From an uncultured delta proteobacterium (lineage in GTDB: Bacteria; Myxococcota_A; Polyangia; Haliangiales; Haliangiaceae), in assembly GCA_900696455.1 (NCBI GenBank), contig CAADGB010000106.1, positions 1 to 36,786 on the forward strand: a stretch of DNA of 36,786 nucleotides. Reading direction: 5' to 3'. The position numbers and the translations under genes were made by a program. Below the pieces are notes generated by a model that was not told where the DNA came from, made no database searches, and saw nothing but the letters and a program-made list of their open reading frames with translations. Positions 8,055 through 16,723 of the stretch are shown piece after piece; the stretch's first letter is position 1, and each line of letters starts with the position of its first letter.

Positions 8055-8270
8055 GTGCGCTTCCCTCTCACCGCGCAGCTCGTCGACGAGGCGCGGCGCT
8101 TCGAGCTGCGCTCGGCGTGCCGCGACTGCCTGTTCTGGCGCGCGCGAGCGCAGGCCTGCCTGCACGGCTGGCCCGACGAGGGACAGGGGCGGTGGCCGCT
8201 CGACGCGCCCGGCCCCGACGGCGCGCCGCCGACCGAGGTCGCGTTCTGCAAGGAGTTCGAGCTGCGCTGA
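8055..8270 (+). CDS. Small Cys-rich protein, unknown function
   Basis: A 71-residue protein starting at GTG 8055. It has C22-x2-C25, then C35-x-H37, and C65 in the closing FCKEFEL, an arrangement able to hold a metal ion or iron-sulfur cluster. Charged and aromatic residues are spread as in a folded domain, and the cysteines distinguish it from shadow frames. Ribosome site is not obvious. The 178-bp region before it is shared with psuG, which runs the other way, and contains no gene. No family is recognised. Confidence 0.6.
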   Translation: MRFPLTAQLVDEARRFELRSACRDCLFWRARAQACLHGWPDEGQGRWPLDAPGPDGAPPTEVAFCKEFELR

Positions 8271-8322
8271 CGCGGCCGCGCGCAGCGGTGAGGGAGCAGC
8301 TCGCCTCGGCTGCGCCCCGGCT

Positions 8323-8351
8323 CCGAGCGTGTGAAGGAATCACACGCTCGG
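8323..8351. terminator. Strong 12-bp hairpin between convergent genes
   Basis: CCGAGCGTGTGA (8323-8334) and TCACACGCTCGG (8340-8351) form a perfect stem around the loop AGGAA. It lies between the plus-strand small Cys-rich gene (ends 8270) and the minus-strand reductase gene (ends 8424). It is a plausible bidirectional terminator, although no T tract follows on either side. Confidence 0.55.
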
Positions 8352-8357
8352 GTCGAT

Positions 8358-8392
8358 CGGTCGGTCCCGGCGAGGACGCCGGTGCCGACCTG
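8358..8392 (+). repeat. Dispersed GAGGACGCCGG element, copy 3
   Basis: The stretch from the GGTCGGTCCCGG at about 8359 to 8392 matches, in inverted orientation and with about two changes, positions 2897-2932. Its last 21 bases are identical to 3752-3772. All three copies lie in gaps following genes. Copy number elsewhere in the genome cannot be judged from this window. Confidence 0.6.
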
Positions 8393-8423
8393 AGTCAGAA
8401 GAACTCGGCTCGCTTCGCTCGCC

Positions 8424-11009
8424 TCAGTCGAGATCCCAGTCGATGTCGGACAGGCTGGGGTCGCGGCTGACGTCGACGGCGCGGGTGGCGTCGTCGTGGC
8501 CGACCGGCCCGGGCGGGGCGGCGGGGCCGCGGCCGCTGCGCGGCGGTTCGCGGGTCTCGGGCTTCTTGCGGCTGGTGGCGCCCGCGCCCGACGCCCCGAC
8601 GCGCTCGCGCTCGCGCGCGAGCAGATCGCGCATGTCGCCCATGCGGGTGGCGTCCTCGTCCTCGAGCTTGGAGTAGCGGCGCGACTGCTCGCGCGGGCCG
8701 AGATCGATCGAGCCGTTGGCGCCGTCGCCCTGGTGGGTCGCCGACAGGAAGTCGAGGTCGTCGAGGGTGCCGTCGTCGAGCGTGGACGGGGCGCGCGGCG
8801 CGTCCTCGAACAGCGGGTCGAGGTCGTCGTCGTCACCGGCGCGCGCGAGCAGGCGCGGATCGACGTCGGCAGCGCGGGTCGGGTCGTCGAGTCGGAAGTC
8901 GTCGGCGATGCGCTCGGGGCCCCGCCGCAGCGGGCGGCCGCCGATCGCGGCCTCGGGCAGGGGCTGTGACGGATCGATCTGCCGCGTGGCCTCCTCGAGG
9001 AACATCGGCGCCGGCCGCGCCGCGCCCGCGCGCTGGCTGCGCGGGGGCTCCGGCGGCGGCGAGCCGTCGACGGGCGGGCGCGGGCCCTTGCCCGGCTTCA
9101 TCCGCACGCCGGGGCCGAGCTCGACCTCGTCGCTGGGGCGCTTGGACCGCGTGCGGGGGCCGGTGGCGTGAGCCTTGGCCAGCCCGACGATGACCGCCTG
9201 CTTGGCCGGCAGATCGTCCTGGCTGGGCGGGGGTGGCGGCGGGGCGCCGGCGACGCGCTGCACGCGCGGCTGTGGCGGCGGGGTCGGATCGCGGGCAGGC
9301 GGCGCCGCGCGGAGCGCCGCCAGGTCGACGAACGAGACCTTCGACTCCTCGTCGGCGATGCGGCCACCCTCGTCGCGCAGCATGCGGAGGACGCGGGTAC
9401 GCTCGCCGGCGGAGAGCTGATCGCGGCGGCCCTGGCCGGCGTGGGTGCGCTGGCGGCGCGCGAACTCGGACAGCGGCATGGGCTGCTCGATCTTGCGCGC
9501 GCCGGTGCCGAACAGGCCGGTGGCGGCGCGGATCCACTTCTTGGGACCGCTGACCGGCTCGGGCAGGGAGATCGACGACAGCGCGCGCTCGACCTCGCTG
9601 GGCAGCCGGGTGTCGCGGCCGGTGACGGCCATGGCGGCGGCGGCGGGATCCTGCGGGCACTCGGTCGCGGTCGGCAGCAGGCGGCGGATGAAGTCGTCGC
9701 TCTTGCCCAGCGCGTACTGGTGGGGGCGCAGGACGAAGCGCACGCCCAGCTTCTCGAGCCAGGTGACCGGCGGATCGGCGCCGATGAGGACGAAGGCGCC
9801 GGCGTTGGGGTAGCGCTTCTGCGAGCCGTCGGCGAGGGCGAGGATGACGCTCTCGGGCTCGAACGCGACGACCTGCGACTGGACCTTGGCCTTGAGGCGC
9901 TGCTGCTGGGCGTAGGACTCGATCGCCTGCTTGTTCTTGGGCTGGGCGCGATTGAAGGACTTGCCGCGGTAGCTGATGATGACGCGGGCGCCGGCGTCGG
10001 CGAGGGCGAGCGCGGCCTCGACCGCGGAGTCGCCGCCGCCGACGACGAGGACGTCCTTGCCACGCCAGTCGTCGGGGTCGTCGAGCAGGTTGGTGACCTT
10101 GGGCAGGTTCTCGCCGGGGACCTGCAGCGTGCGCGGCTTGCCGCGGGTGCCGGTGGCGAGGACGAGGCGCTGGGCGCGGTAGGCGGCGACCGTGGTGCGG
10201 ACGTCGAAGCTGCCGTCGGGGCGGCGGGTCGCGCTCTCGACCGCCTCGCCCTGGTTGATGTGCAGCCCGACGCGCTCGATGAGCTCGCGCCAGATGGGGA
10301 TGATCTGCTCCTTGCTGGAGTCGAAGACGGGCAGGAGCGAGAGGTTGACCGTGTCGTAGGGCTCGGCCATCACCAGCTTGCCCTTGGGGTAGCGGGCGAT
10401 CGTGGAGGCGATGAGCTGCTCCTTCTCGAGGACGACGTAGCTGAGGCCGCGCTGGATGCAGGTCAGGGCCGCCGACAGGCCACCCGGGCCGGAGCCGACG
10501 ATGGCGACGTCGACCGCGCCGGGGACGGCGCCCGGGACCAGGCCGGTGCGGAGCATGTGCTCGACCACGCCACGTCCGAGGTTGGCGGCGTTCTTGACCA
10601 GCGGCTTGCCGGCGACCTCGCCGATCAGGTACTGGCCGGGCACCGCGGTCTGGTACGAGTCGTCGAGCTCGGGCACCTTGAGCGGCGGCGGCTCCGAGCC
10701 CTCCCGGAACATCACCAGCGCCTCGGTCGGGCACGCCCACATGCAGGCCTCGCACTGGATGCAGTCGTGGAAGCGCAGCACCCGGCTCTTGTTGTCCACG
10801 AGATCCAGCACGTTGGTCGGACACACCGCCACGCAGGCGTCGCAGCCGGTGCAGCGGTCGTCGTTGATGTCGTGCACGAGGATCGACACACCGGGGTTAC
10901 CCGCGGCCTGGGCCGGCGCCGCCTTCCCGCGCCTGGCGCCCAGGATCGTGAACAGCGCCATCACGGCGATGGCGAGCCCGCCGAGCGTGAGCGGGACGAT
11001 CCACGTCAT
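8424..11009 (-). CDS. Membrane-anchored ferredoxin / FAD-NAD(P) oxidoreductase with disordered tail
   Basis: An 861-residue fusion. Residues 5-25 form a membrane anchor. Two [4Fe-4S] ferredoxin motifs follow (C53-C56-C59-C63 and C83-C86-C89-C93). A thioredoxin-reductase-like flavoprotein starts with VAIVGSGPGGLSAAL (about 168) and has a second dinucleotide site DVLVVGGGDSAVEAAL (about 318). The redox CxxC of true thioredoxin reductase is absent, so it resembles the YpdA-like group, passing electrons between NAD(P)H, FAD and Fe-S clusters. From about 470 onward the protein is low-complexity, Pro/Arg/Asp-rich. It carries four copies of [DE][DE][AP]TRxxD with threonines 675, 711, 788 and 842, and ends in DIDWDLD. 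These may be phosphorylation or FHA-docking sites. The physiological partner is unknown. Confidence 0.85.
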   Translation of the reverse strand: MTWIVPLTLGGLAIAVMALFTILGARRGKAAPAQAAGNPGVSILVHDINDDRCTGCDACVAVCPTNVLDLVDNKSRVLRFHDCIQCEACMWACPTEALVMFREGSEPPPLKVPELDDSYQTAVPGQYLIGEVAGKPLVKNAANLGRGVVEHMLRTGLVPGAVPGAVDVAIVGSGPGGLSAALTCIQRGLSYVVLEKEQLIASTIARYPKGKLVMAEPYDTVNLSLLPVFDSSKEQIIPIWRELIERVGLHINQGEAVESATRRPDGSFDVRTTVAAYRAQRLVLATGTRGKPRTLQVPGENLPKVTNLLDDPDDWRGKDVLVVGGGDSAVEAALALADAGARVIISYRGKSFNRAQPKNKQAIESYAQQQRLKAKVQSQVVAFEPESVILALADGSQKRYPNAGAFVLIGADPPVTWLEKLGVRFVLRPHQYALGKSDDFIRRLLPTATECPQDPAAAAMAVTGRDTRLPSEVERALSSISLPEPVSGPKKWIRAATGLFGTGARKIEQPMPLSEFARRQRTHAGQGRRDQLSAGERTRVLRMLRDEGGRIADEESKVSFVDLAALRAAPPARDPTPPPQPRVQRVAGAPPPPPPSQDDLPAKQAVIVGLAKAHATGPRTRSKRPSDEVELGPGVRMKPGKGPRPPVDGSPPPEPPRSQRAGAARPAPMFLEEATRQIDPSQPLPEAAIGGRPLRRGPERIADDFRLDDPTRAADVDPRLLARAGDDDDLDPLFEDAPRAPSTLDDGTLDDLDFLSATHQGDGANGSIDLGPREQSRRYSKLEDEDATRMGDMRDLLARERERVGASGAGATSRKKPETREPPRSGRGPAAPPGPVGHDDATRAVDVSRDPSLSDIDWDLD

Positions 11010-11362
11010 CGGCCGGCCGTCCGCTGCGCGGCACGCGCTACTCGTGACACGGTCCTAGCATAGGCAATTTCGGTGCCTCGTGGCGAGGCCATCGTTTCGC
11101 GGACTTGCGGCAGCGCCTCGGGGCGCGCGGGCTCCGCGGTTGGGGGCGTCCCGCCGCCGCCGCTGGCGCCGGGGGCGACCGCCCGGCGTCCGACCGCGTG
11201 GCGTCCGGGGTTGACCGCTGGGAGGGCGGGGTCCCGGCTCGGTGCCCGCGTCCAGTGTGGGCGGCCGTCGTCGGCGAGTCGTGGCCGGGCGAGCGTCCTG
11301 CGCCACGCCGCGACGGCGCGACCCCGTCGGGGACGCGGGGGCGCGGACCGTATCCGCCGTGC
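11010..11362. other. Gap without a supported gene
   Basis: This 353-base stretch lies between the start of the ferredoxin/FAD gene and the 3' end of the transposase gene. Open frames cross it on both strands, but their products are Arg/Pro/Ala-biased and lack any recognisable motif. It probably holds the promoter of the reductase gene and the downstream flank of the transposon-like gene. I find no palindrome matching the one at 12333-12374. Confidence 0.6.
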
Positions 11363-12262
11363 TCAGGTTGGCGCGAGTGGTGCCACCGCGACGTTGGCGA
11401 AGCGGCGGAGCCAGCAGGTCCCGGCGGGGAAGACCGCGCGGAGTCCCGACAGCCAGCGCGCGCGCGCCTCGCGGTAGGCGTCGAGGAAGTCGTGGTAGCG
11501 AGCGATCGCCTTCATGAGGACGTCGCGGTCGCTGGCCGCGAAGCGCGGCTCGCGATCTCGCTTCACCTCCTCGGAGGTCGGGAACGAGCGCCACGACTGG
11601 CGGAGGACCGCCCGCCGGCCCATGACGCGCTTGCCGGTGCGGGCGCGCTCCTCGGCGAGGCGCTGCTCGCCGAGCGCGACCCGCTCGCGGAGCCGCGCCC
11701 GGAACGCGTCGGCGTCGCCGAGCTCGGGCGGGACGACCAGCTCGAGCGTGGCGGTCTCGGGCATGACCCCGCCGGCGCGGAAGAAGTGCCGCGGACGCTT
11801 CACGGTGATCGCCCGACCGTTGAGGAGGGCGCTCAGGCCGCTGACGCCCGGCCAGTGGTGGGCGCGCTCGACGAGGCCGGCCTTGACCGGGTTCAGTGCG
11901 GTATAGGCGACCTTGTCGACGACCTCGGCCGGATCCTCGATGCGGACGATCGAGACCTGCTCGCTCGACCAGAAGTTCTCGGAACGGCCACGGTACTCGT
12001 TCATGGCCCGGGCGAGCAGCTTGTGGAAGTGCTCCACGAACGGGATCACGTTGCCGTGGCGATCGAAGATGTCGGTGTGGTGGTGATTCGAGAGCGCCAC
12101 CGGGAGGATGACCTCGAGCTGGAAGCGCTGGGCGGCCTCGGCCAGGCAGTAGAGGAAGATCTGGTTGGTCTCTTCGTCCGCGTGCAGCAAGTACTGCCGT
12201 TGCGTGCAGCGCCGGGTGATCTTGTAGAAGGAACCGGGGATGACCTGGCGGGGGAGGGTCAT
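11363..12262 (-). CDS. REP-associated tyrosine transposase (RAYT, Y1/HUH family)
   Basis: A 299-residue protein related to IS200/IS605 TnpA, which cuts and joins single-stranded DNA. The metal-binding histidine cluster lies in LSNHHHTDIFD (about residues 57-67). A hallmark block VVDKVAYTALNPVKAGLVE near 115-133 holds the candidate catalytic tyrosine and the NPVxAGLV signature. The C-terminal half (about 150-299) is a family-typical extension with basic helices. ATG at 12262 has AGGA four bases upstream. As a single-copy domesticated gene it would be expected to act on REP palindromes; a 17-bp palindrome lies 71 bases upstream of its start. Full length and intact motifs suggest it is not decayed. 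Confidence 0.82.
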   Translation of the reverse strand: MTLPRQVIPGSFYKITRRCTQRQYLLHADEETNQIFLYCLAEAAQRFQLEVILPVALSNHHHTDIFDRHGNVIPFVEHFHKLLARAMNEYRGRSENFWSSEQVSIVRIEDPAEVVDKVAYTALNPVKAGLVERAHHWPGVSGLSALLNGRAITVKRPRHFFRAGGVMPETATLELVVPPELGDADAFRARLRERVALGEQRLAEERARTGKRVMGRRAVLRQSWRSFPTSEEVKRDREPRFAASDRDVLMKAIARYHDFLDAYREARARWLSGLRAVFPAGTCWLRRFANVAVAPLAPT

Positions 12263-12332
12263 GGTTCCTGAAGGTCACAGCACGGGGCGTGCCATGGCGC
12301 GCTGCCAGGGATCTCGCTCACCTGCGCCCGGC

Positions 12333-12374
12333 GCGTCCGGAATCCGGCCACGGGGGCGGCCGGATACCGGACGC
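12333..12374. repeat. Long palindrome (17-bp stem, one mismatch) beside the transposase
   Basis: GCGTCCGGAATCCGGCC (12333-12349) and GGCCGGATACCGGACGC (12358-12374) pair over 17 positions with one A-A mismatch, around the loop ACGGGGGC. It lies between the 3' end of the Ig-domain gene (12445) and the start of the transposase gene (12262), both on the minus strand. It may be the REP/terminal palindrome recognised by the RAYT, or a terminator for the Ig-domain gene. Confidence 0.6.
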
Positions 12375-12444
12375 TGTCCGAGATCCGCCACCCCGTCGGC
12401 GCCGGCCACGCCGCGGGGCGGGCTCCGCCCTCGAGGTGACGCCC

Positions 12445-15423
12445 TCAGGGCTCGATCGTCATCGCGCCGAGGCCTACGGGTGAGAACGTCAACCCCGCGT
12501 TGGCCCCGGCACCGTCGAGATCGCAGTACGTCCAGTTGGTTCCATCGAGCGATGCCCGCGCCGCGTAGGCGTGGTCGCCCGCCGCCGGGGTTGATGGCTG
12601 GAGCTGGTACTCGTCGTCACTCCCGATCTGGAGGTTGAAGGCGGCCGGGAACCAAAGCCATCCGCTCTCGACCTGGGGATTCGCCGAGACTGGCCCGAGC
12701 CCGATCTCGACGCGCACCAGCGCGGAAGCACCGGGGAGCTCGGTCAGCCCCGCCTCGTAGAGCCGGGCGTAGATGGCGGGCAACGTCGCGCCGACCGGGG
12801 CGGAGATCGTGGGCGGGTGCTGGAGAACGCAGTAGTCGATCTCGTGCGGCCGGTCGCTCTCGCTGGCCACGCACGCGCAGATCCGCGGCGCCGCGGTGGT
12901 GCTGCTGCGCGGAATCGGCGCAGCCACCACGAAGTCGGTGCTGTCCTCGCGTCCATCGACACAGCCGTCGCCCCGGCGCCGCACCGCCGTCGTGTTGCCG
13001 GGCGCGGGCGTCGGCCCGGCGCCGTCGAAGCAGGTTGCCGCGGCCCCGAAGCCAACGAGATCGACGATCTGTGGCCCGCTCGGGCAGCTCCCGCTCAGCG
13101 CCGCCACGGTGGTCGTCAGCGCCACTTTGCCGGCAGACGCCGCCATCGCGATCGTGCCGGTGGCGTCGGGCGCCGGGAGCGGGGTCGTGCCCCCGGCCCC
13201 GGCCGCCTGCTGCACCAGGAAGTACCCGCCCGGCTCCAGCTCGACCGCCGGCAGCGGCGTCACGTTCCAGCTCGTGCCGGTTGCGCTCGCGTACTGCACG
13301 GCCATGTCCGCGAGCTGGACCGGGGTTGGTCCGGTGTTGTGCAGCTCGATGAAATCGTGCGTGTACACCGCGCCGACGTTGCCGCCGCCTCCATAGATCT
13401 GGCTCACGACCAGACCGGACCCGCACGGCTCGTCCACGCGCGTCGTGAAGCCGGTCGGCTGGGTGACATCGGCGGCCAGGCCGACTCCCTCGACGCTCTC
13501 GGCCGCGGTCGTCACCCGCACGCGGAAGGTGGTGCCCAGGGCCAGCGCCGGCACCGGGGCGCAGGTGGCCACGGTGTCGCCTGCGCTCATCGTCGGCGCC
13601 GACAGCGGCAGGCAGGTCTGGAAGCCGTCGGTCGAGACCTGGACGCTGCCCGCGCACGTGCCGGGGATGCCCTGGCCCACCAGCGTTGCCGGGTTCATGG
13701 CTCTCGAGAAGGTCACCGAGATCAACCCCGGAGAGGGGACGGCGGAGGCCCCGTCCGCCGGGCTGACCGCCACCACGACCGGCCGCGGCGCCACGGTGAG
13801 CGTCGTCTCCCCGCGCGCGACCCCCACCGTGGCCGACACGGTCGTCTGGCCCTCGGCCAGGGCGGCGGCAACCCCGGAGGCGCTCACGGTCGCCACTCCC
13901 GCGTCGCTGGAGGCCCAGGTGGCCTGGGCGGTCACGTCGCCGACGCTCGCGTCGCTGAAGGTCCCGGTGGCGGTGAACACCACGTCCGTGCCCACGGCGC
14001 GCGTGGGGTCGGCTGGGGTGACCGTGATGGTGTCGACTATCGCCGGCCCGACCGTCACCAGCGTCTCCCCGCTCACCCCGTCGAACGTGGCCGAGATGGT
14101 CGAGGTCCCGACCTCGGTCGCCGTCGCCACCCCGCCTCCCGACATGGTCACGGCATCCTCGTCGCTGGAGGCCCACGTCGCGGTCGCCGTCAGGTCCGGC
14201 ATGGCGCCGTCGCTCATGAGCCCGGTGGCGCTGAACGTCTGGACCCGTCCCCGCGGCAAGGTCGGGGCCGCCGGGGTCACCGTGATGGCCTCCAGGACCG
14301 CCGGGGTTACCTCCAGCGTCGCGGTCGCCATGACCACTCCGGAGCTGGCGGTGATGGTGGCCGTGCCATCACCAACCCCGGTGGCCACGCCGCGCGTGCC
14401 GGCGGCGGTCGACACGGTGGCAACCCCGGAGGCCGAGGAGGACCACGCGACCTGCTCGGTGAGGTCGACCACGGAGCTGTCGCTGAAGGTCCCGGTGGCG
14501 GTGAAGGCCACGGTGCGCCCGCGCGCGATGGACGCGGTCGCCGGGGTTACCGCCAGCGCCACCAGGCTCGCCGGCGGCACGGTGACCGTCGTCTGGCCGG
14601 CCACGGCGCCCAGGGTGGCCACGACCGAGGTCGCGCCCTCGGCCACGCCCACCACCAGGCCGCCGCCGCTCACGGTGGCCACGGTGGCCGACCCGGTCGT
14701 CCAGGTCACCTGCGCGGTCAGGTCCATGGTCGGCCCGATGCTGTACGACCCGGTGGCGGTCATCTGCTGGGTCATGCCGATGCCCACCACCGGATCCGCC
14801 GGGGTGACCGCGATCGCCTGCAGCAGCCGCGGCCCGACCGTGACCGTGACCATCGCGCTGGCGCCGTCGCGGCTGGCGGTGATCACGCTCGTCCCCGGCG
14901 CCAGGCCCATCACCACGCCGCCGCCGTCCACGGCAGCCACCAGCGGCGACGCCGATGCCCAGGCCACCAGGCTCGTGATGTCGGCCGACCCGCCATCGCT
15001 GAACGTCCCGGTCGCGGTCAGCGCCACCGTCAGCCCCGCCGCCACCGTCGGCGCCTCGGGCGTGATCGCGATGGCGGTGACGACCGGCCTGCCCACCGTG
15101 ATCTCGGCCGTCGCCGACAGGCCGCGGGCGCGCGCGGTGACCACGGTCGTGCCGGTGGCGAGCCCGCGCACCGTCGCCGCCCCGTCGGCGCGCGGCGTCA
15201 CCGACGCCACCCCGCCGTCCCCGATCTCCCACGCCACGCCCTCGCCCAGGCGCTGCGACGCCTCGTCGACGACAAGGTACGCCGTCACCGCGACCTCGTC
15301 GCCGATCCCGAGCGTCACCGGCGCCGGTCCGATCCGCAGGCCGCTGGGCTCGCCGCCGTCGCCGCCACAGGCCAGCGCCAGCCACGAGGCAAGCCAGATC
15401 CACAGGATGGTTCCCGAGCGCAT
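12445..15423 (-). CDS. Surface lipoprotein with Ig-like (BIG2) repeats and lamin-tail domain
   Basis: A 992-residue exported protein whose signal peptide ends LALACGG (lipid attachment at Cys19). Six BIG2-type Ig-like domains of about 85 residues follow to residue 560, each starting with a strand like AIAVTPADPVVGIG and containing ATGTFSDGS...DLT and VATVSGGGVV segments. Next comes an SbsA-type Ig module beginning VSPADGASAVPSPG, with FSRAMNPATL. A lamin-tail (LTD) domain lies at about 665-800 (LVVSQIYGGGGNVG, DFIELHNTG), and a C-terminal Cys-containing beta domain follows. It is likely an adhesive or scaffold protein on the cell surface. The frame is open for another 458 codons upstream, but that part is antisense to the next gene; ATG 15423 has GGGGGCGG before it. 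Confidence 0.85.
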   Translation of the reverse strand: MRSGTILWIWLASWLALACGGDGGEPSGLRIGPAPVTLGIGDEVAVTAYLVVDEASQRLGEGVAWEIGDGGVASVTPRADGAATVRGLATGTTVVTARARGLSATAEITVGRPVVTAIAITPEAPTVAAGLTVALTATGTFSDGGSADITSLVAWASASPLVAAVDGGGVVMGLAPGTSVITASRDGASAMVTVTVGPRLLQAIAVTPADPVVGIGMTQQMTATGSYSIGPTMDLTAQVTWTTGSATVATVSGGGLVVGVAEGATSVVATLGAVAGQTTVTVPPASLVALAVTPATASIARGRTVAFTATGTFSDSSVVDLTEQVAWSSSASGVATVSTAAGTRGVATGVGDGTATITASSGVVMATATLEVTPAVLEAITVTPAAPTLPRGRVQTFSATGLMSDGAMPDLTATATWASSDEDAVTMSGGGVATATEVGTSTISATFDGVSGETLVTVGPAIVDTITVTPADPTRAVGTDVVFTATGTFSDASVGDVTAQATWASSDAGVATVSASGVAAALAEGQTTVSATVGVARGETTLTVAPRPVVVAVSPADGASAVPSPGLISVTFSRAMNPATLVGQGIPGTCAGSVQVSTDGFQTCLPLSAPTMSAGDTVATCAPVPALALGTTFRVRVTTAAESVEGVGLAADVTQPTGFTTRVDEPCGSGLVVSQIYGGGGNVGAVYTHDFIELHNTGPTPVQLADMAVQYASATGTSWNVTPLPAVELEPGGYFLVQQAAGAGGTTPLPAPDATGTIAMAASAGKVALTTTVAALSGSCPSGPQIVDLVGFGAAATCFDGAGPTPAPGNTTAVRRRGDGCVDGREDSTDFVVAAPIPRSSTTAAPRICACVASESDRPHEIDYCVLQHPPTISAPVGATLPAIYARLYEAGLTELPGASALVRVEIGLGPVSANPQVESGWLWFPAAFNLQIGSDDEYQLQPSTPAAGDHAYAARASLDGTNWTYCDLDGAGANAGLTFSPVGLGAMTIEP

Positions 15424-15507
15424 CCGCCCCCTGTTTCTCACCCCGGCGCGCGCCGGTAAAGCCCAAACGGCGGTAGCCTGGCCGCCGCGGACAGCGCGAG
15501 GTTCACC

Positions 15508-16506
15508 ATGAGCGACACGTCGATCTGGTACGTCGGCATCAAGGGTCAGCAGCAGGGCCCGCTCGGCACCCAGCAGGTCATCGACCTCATCCGCAGCGGC
15601 CAGGTCGATCAGACGGCCTACGTCTACGGCCAGGGCCTTCCGGCGTGGACGCCGATCACCCAGGTCTCGACCTTCGCGCAGGTGTGGAGCGCGCCGCCGC
15701 CGCCGCCGCCGCCGCCGCCCGGGCCCGCCCCGACCATGGTCGACGTCATCGACCACGAGGTCTTCGGCGAGGAGATGCAGTACATCGAGATCACGCTCGA
15801 CCCGGGCGAGGCCGCGATCGCCGAGGCCGGCGCCTTCATGTACATGGAGCCGGGGATCGAGATGCAGACCGTGTTCGGCGACGGCAAGCCGATGGAGCAG
15901 GGCTTCCTCGCCAAGCTGGCCCAGGCCGGCAAGCGGGTGCTCACCGGCGAGTCGCTGTTCATGACCGTCTACGGCAACAAGGATCAGCAGCGGCGCAAGG
16001 TCGCGTTCGCCGCGCCCTACCCGGGCAAGATCATCGCCATGGACCTGCGCGCCCTCGGCGGCACGCTCCTGTGCGAGAAGGACGCCTTCCTGTGCGCCGC
16101 CCGCGGCATCAGCGTCGGCATCGCCTTCCAGAAGAAGCTGGGCACCGGCCTGTTCGGCGGCGAGGGCTTCATCCTGCAGAAGCTCGAGGGCCAGGGCATG
16201 GCCTTCGTCCACGCCGGCGGCACGATCATGGCGCGCGAGCTCGCCGCCGGCGAGACCCTGCGCATCGACACCGGCTGTATCGTCGCCTTCGAGCCCCGCG
16301 TCCAGTACGACGTGCAGTGGGTGGGCGGGCTCAAGAGCGCGCTGTTCGGCGGCGAGGGCCTGTTCTTCGCCACCCTCACCGGGCCGGGGAAGATCTGGCT
16401 GCAGTCGCTGCCGTTCGCCCGCCTCGCCCGCCGCATGGTCGCCGCTGGCGTCATGGGCGGCCAGGGCGAGGGGTCGATCCTCGGCGGCATGGGCACCGGC
16501 GACTGA
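15508..16506 (+). CDS. GYF_2-domain / AIM24 family protein
   Basis: A 332-residue protein. Residues 1-62 form a GYF_2 (DUF4339) domain ([22 protein letters not shown]-type start, [12 protein letters not shown]), which in other proteins binds proline-rich peptides. A run of nine prolines follows. The rest (about 80-315) is an AIM24/TIGR00266 beta-sandwich domain ([21 protein letters not shown]-like start, [40 protein letters not shown]). The proline run immediately after GYF could be an internal ligand. GAGG lies eight bases before ATG. It is divergent from the Ig-domain gene. The AIM24 name comes from a mitochondrial protein; the bacterial role is not established. Confidence 0.9.
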   Translation: MSDTSIWYVGIKGQQQGPLGTQQVIDLIRSGQVDQTAYVYGQGLPAWTPITQVSTFAQVWSAPPPPPPPPPGPAPTMVDVIDHEVFGEEMQYIEITLDPGEAAIAEAGAFMYMEPGIEMQTVFGDGKPMEQGFLAKLAQAGKRVLTGESLFMTVYGNKDQQRRKVAFAAPYPGKIIAMDLRALGGTLLCEKDAFLCAARGISVGIAFQKKLGTGLFGGEGFILQKLEGQGMAFVHAGGTIMARELAAGETLRIDTGCIVAFEPRVQYDVQWVGGLKSALFGGEGLFFATLTGPGKIWLQSLPFARLARRMVAAGVMGGQGEGSILGGMGTGD

Positions 16507-16608
16507 TCTCGTCGCACGCTCGGAACCGAGCTGCGCCGGGCGCCGAGGCGCGTCGTCGCGCCACACCCCGCGAGGGTGAGGGCGCGACCGTCGGTCGACA
16601 TGTAGACC

Positions 16609-16631
16609 CAGGTCTCCCCAGGTGAGACCTG
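16609..16631 (+). terminator. Hairpin downstream of the AIM24 gene
   Basis: CAGGTCTC (16609-16616) and GAGACCTG (16624-16631) form a perfect 8-bp stem with a 7-base loop, about 100 bases after the AIM24 stop and about 90 before the next gene. No U tract follows. It is a possible terminator. Confidence 0.4.
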
Positions 16632-16723
16632 CGCGCCACCGCGGCTGCGGTCGTGAGGCGGGGGATCGATCCGGCCGTCCGGCTGTCATCGGGAGGTCAG
16701 GGGTCGCGTGGTAGATTGAAGTC

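Noticed and set aside
5753-8470. 905-residue plus-strand frame
   Set aside because: Antisense to the Asp/Ser-repeat gene and psuG; its Ser-Glu repeat is the microsatellite read in the wrong frame.
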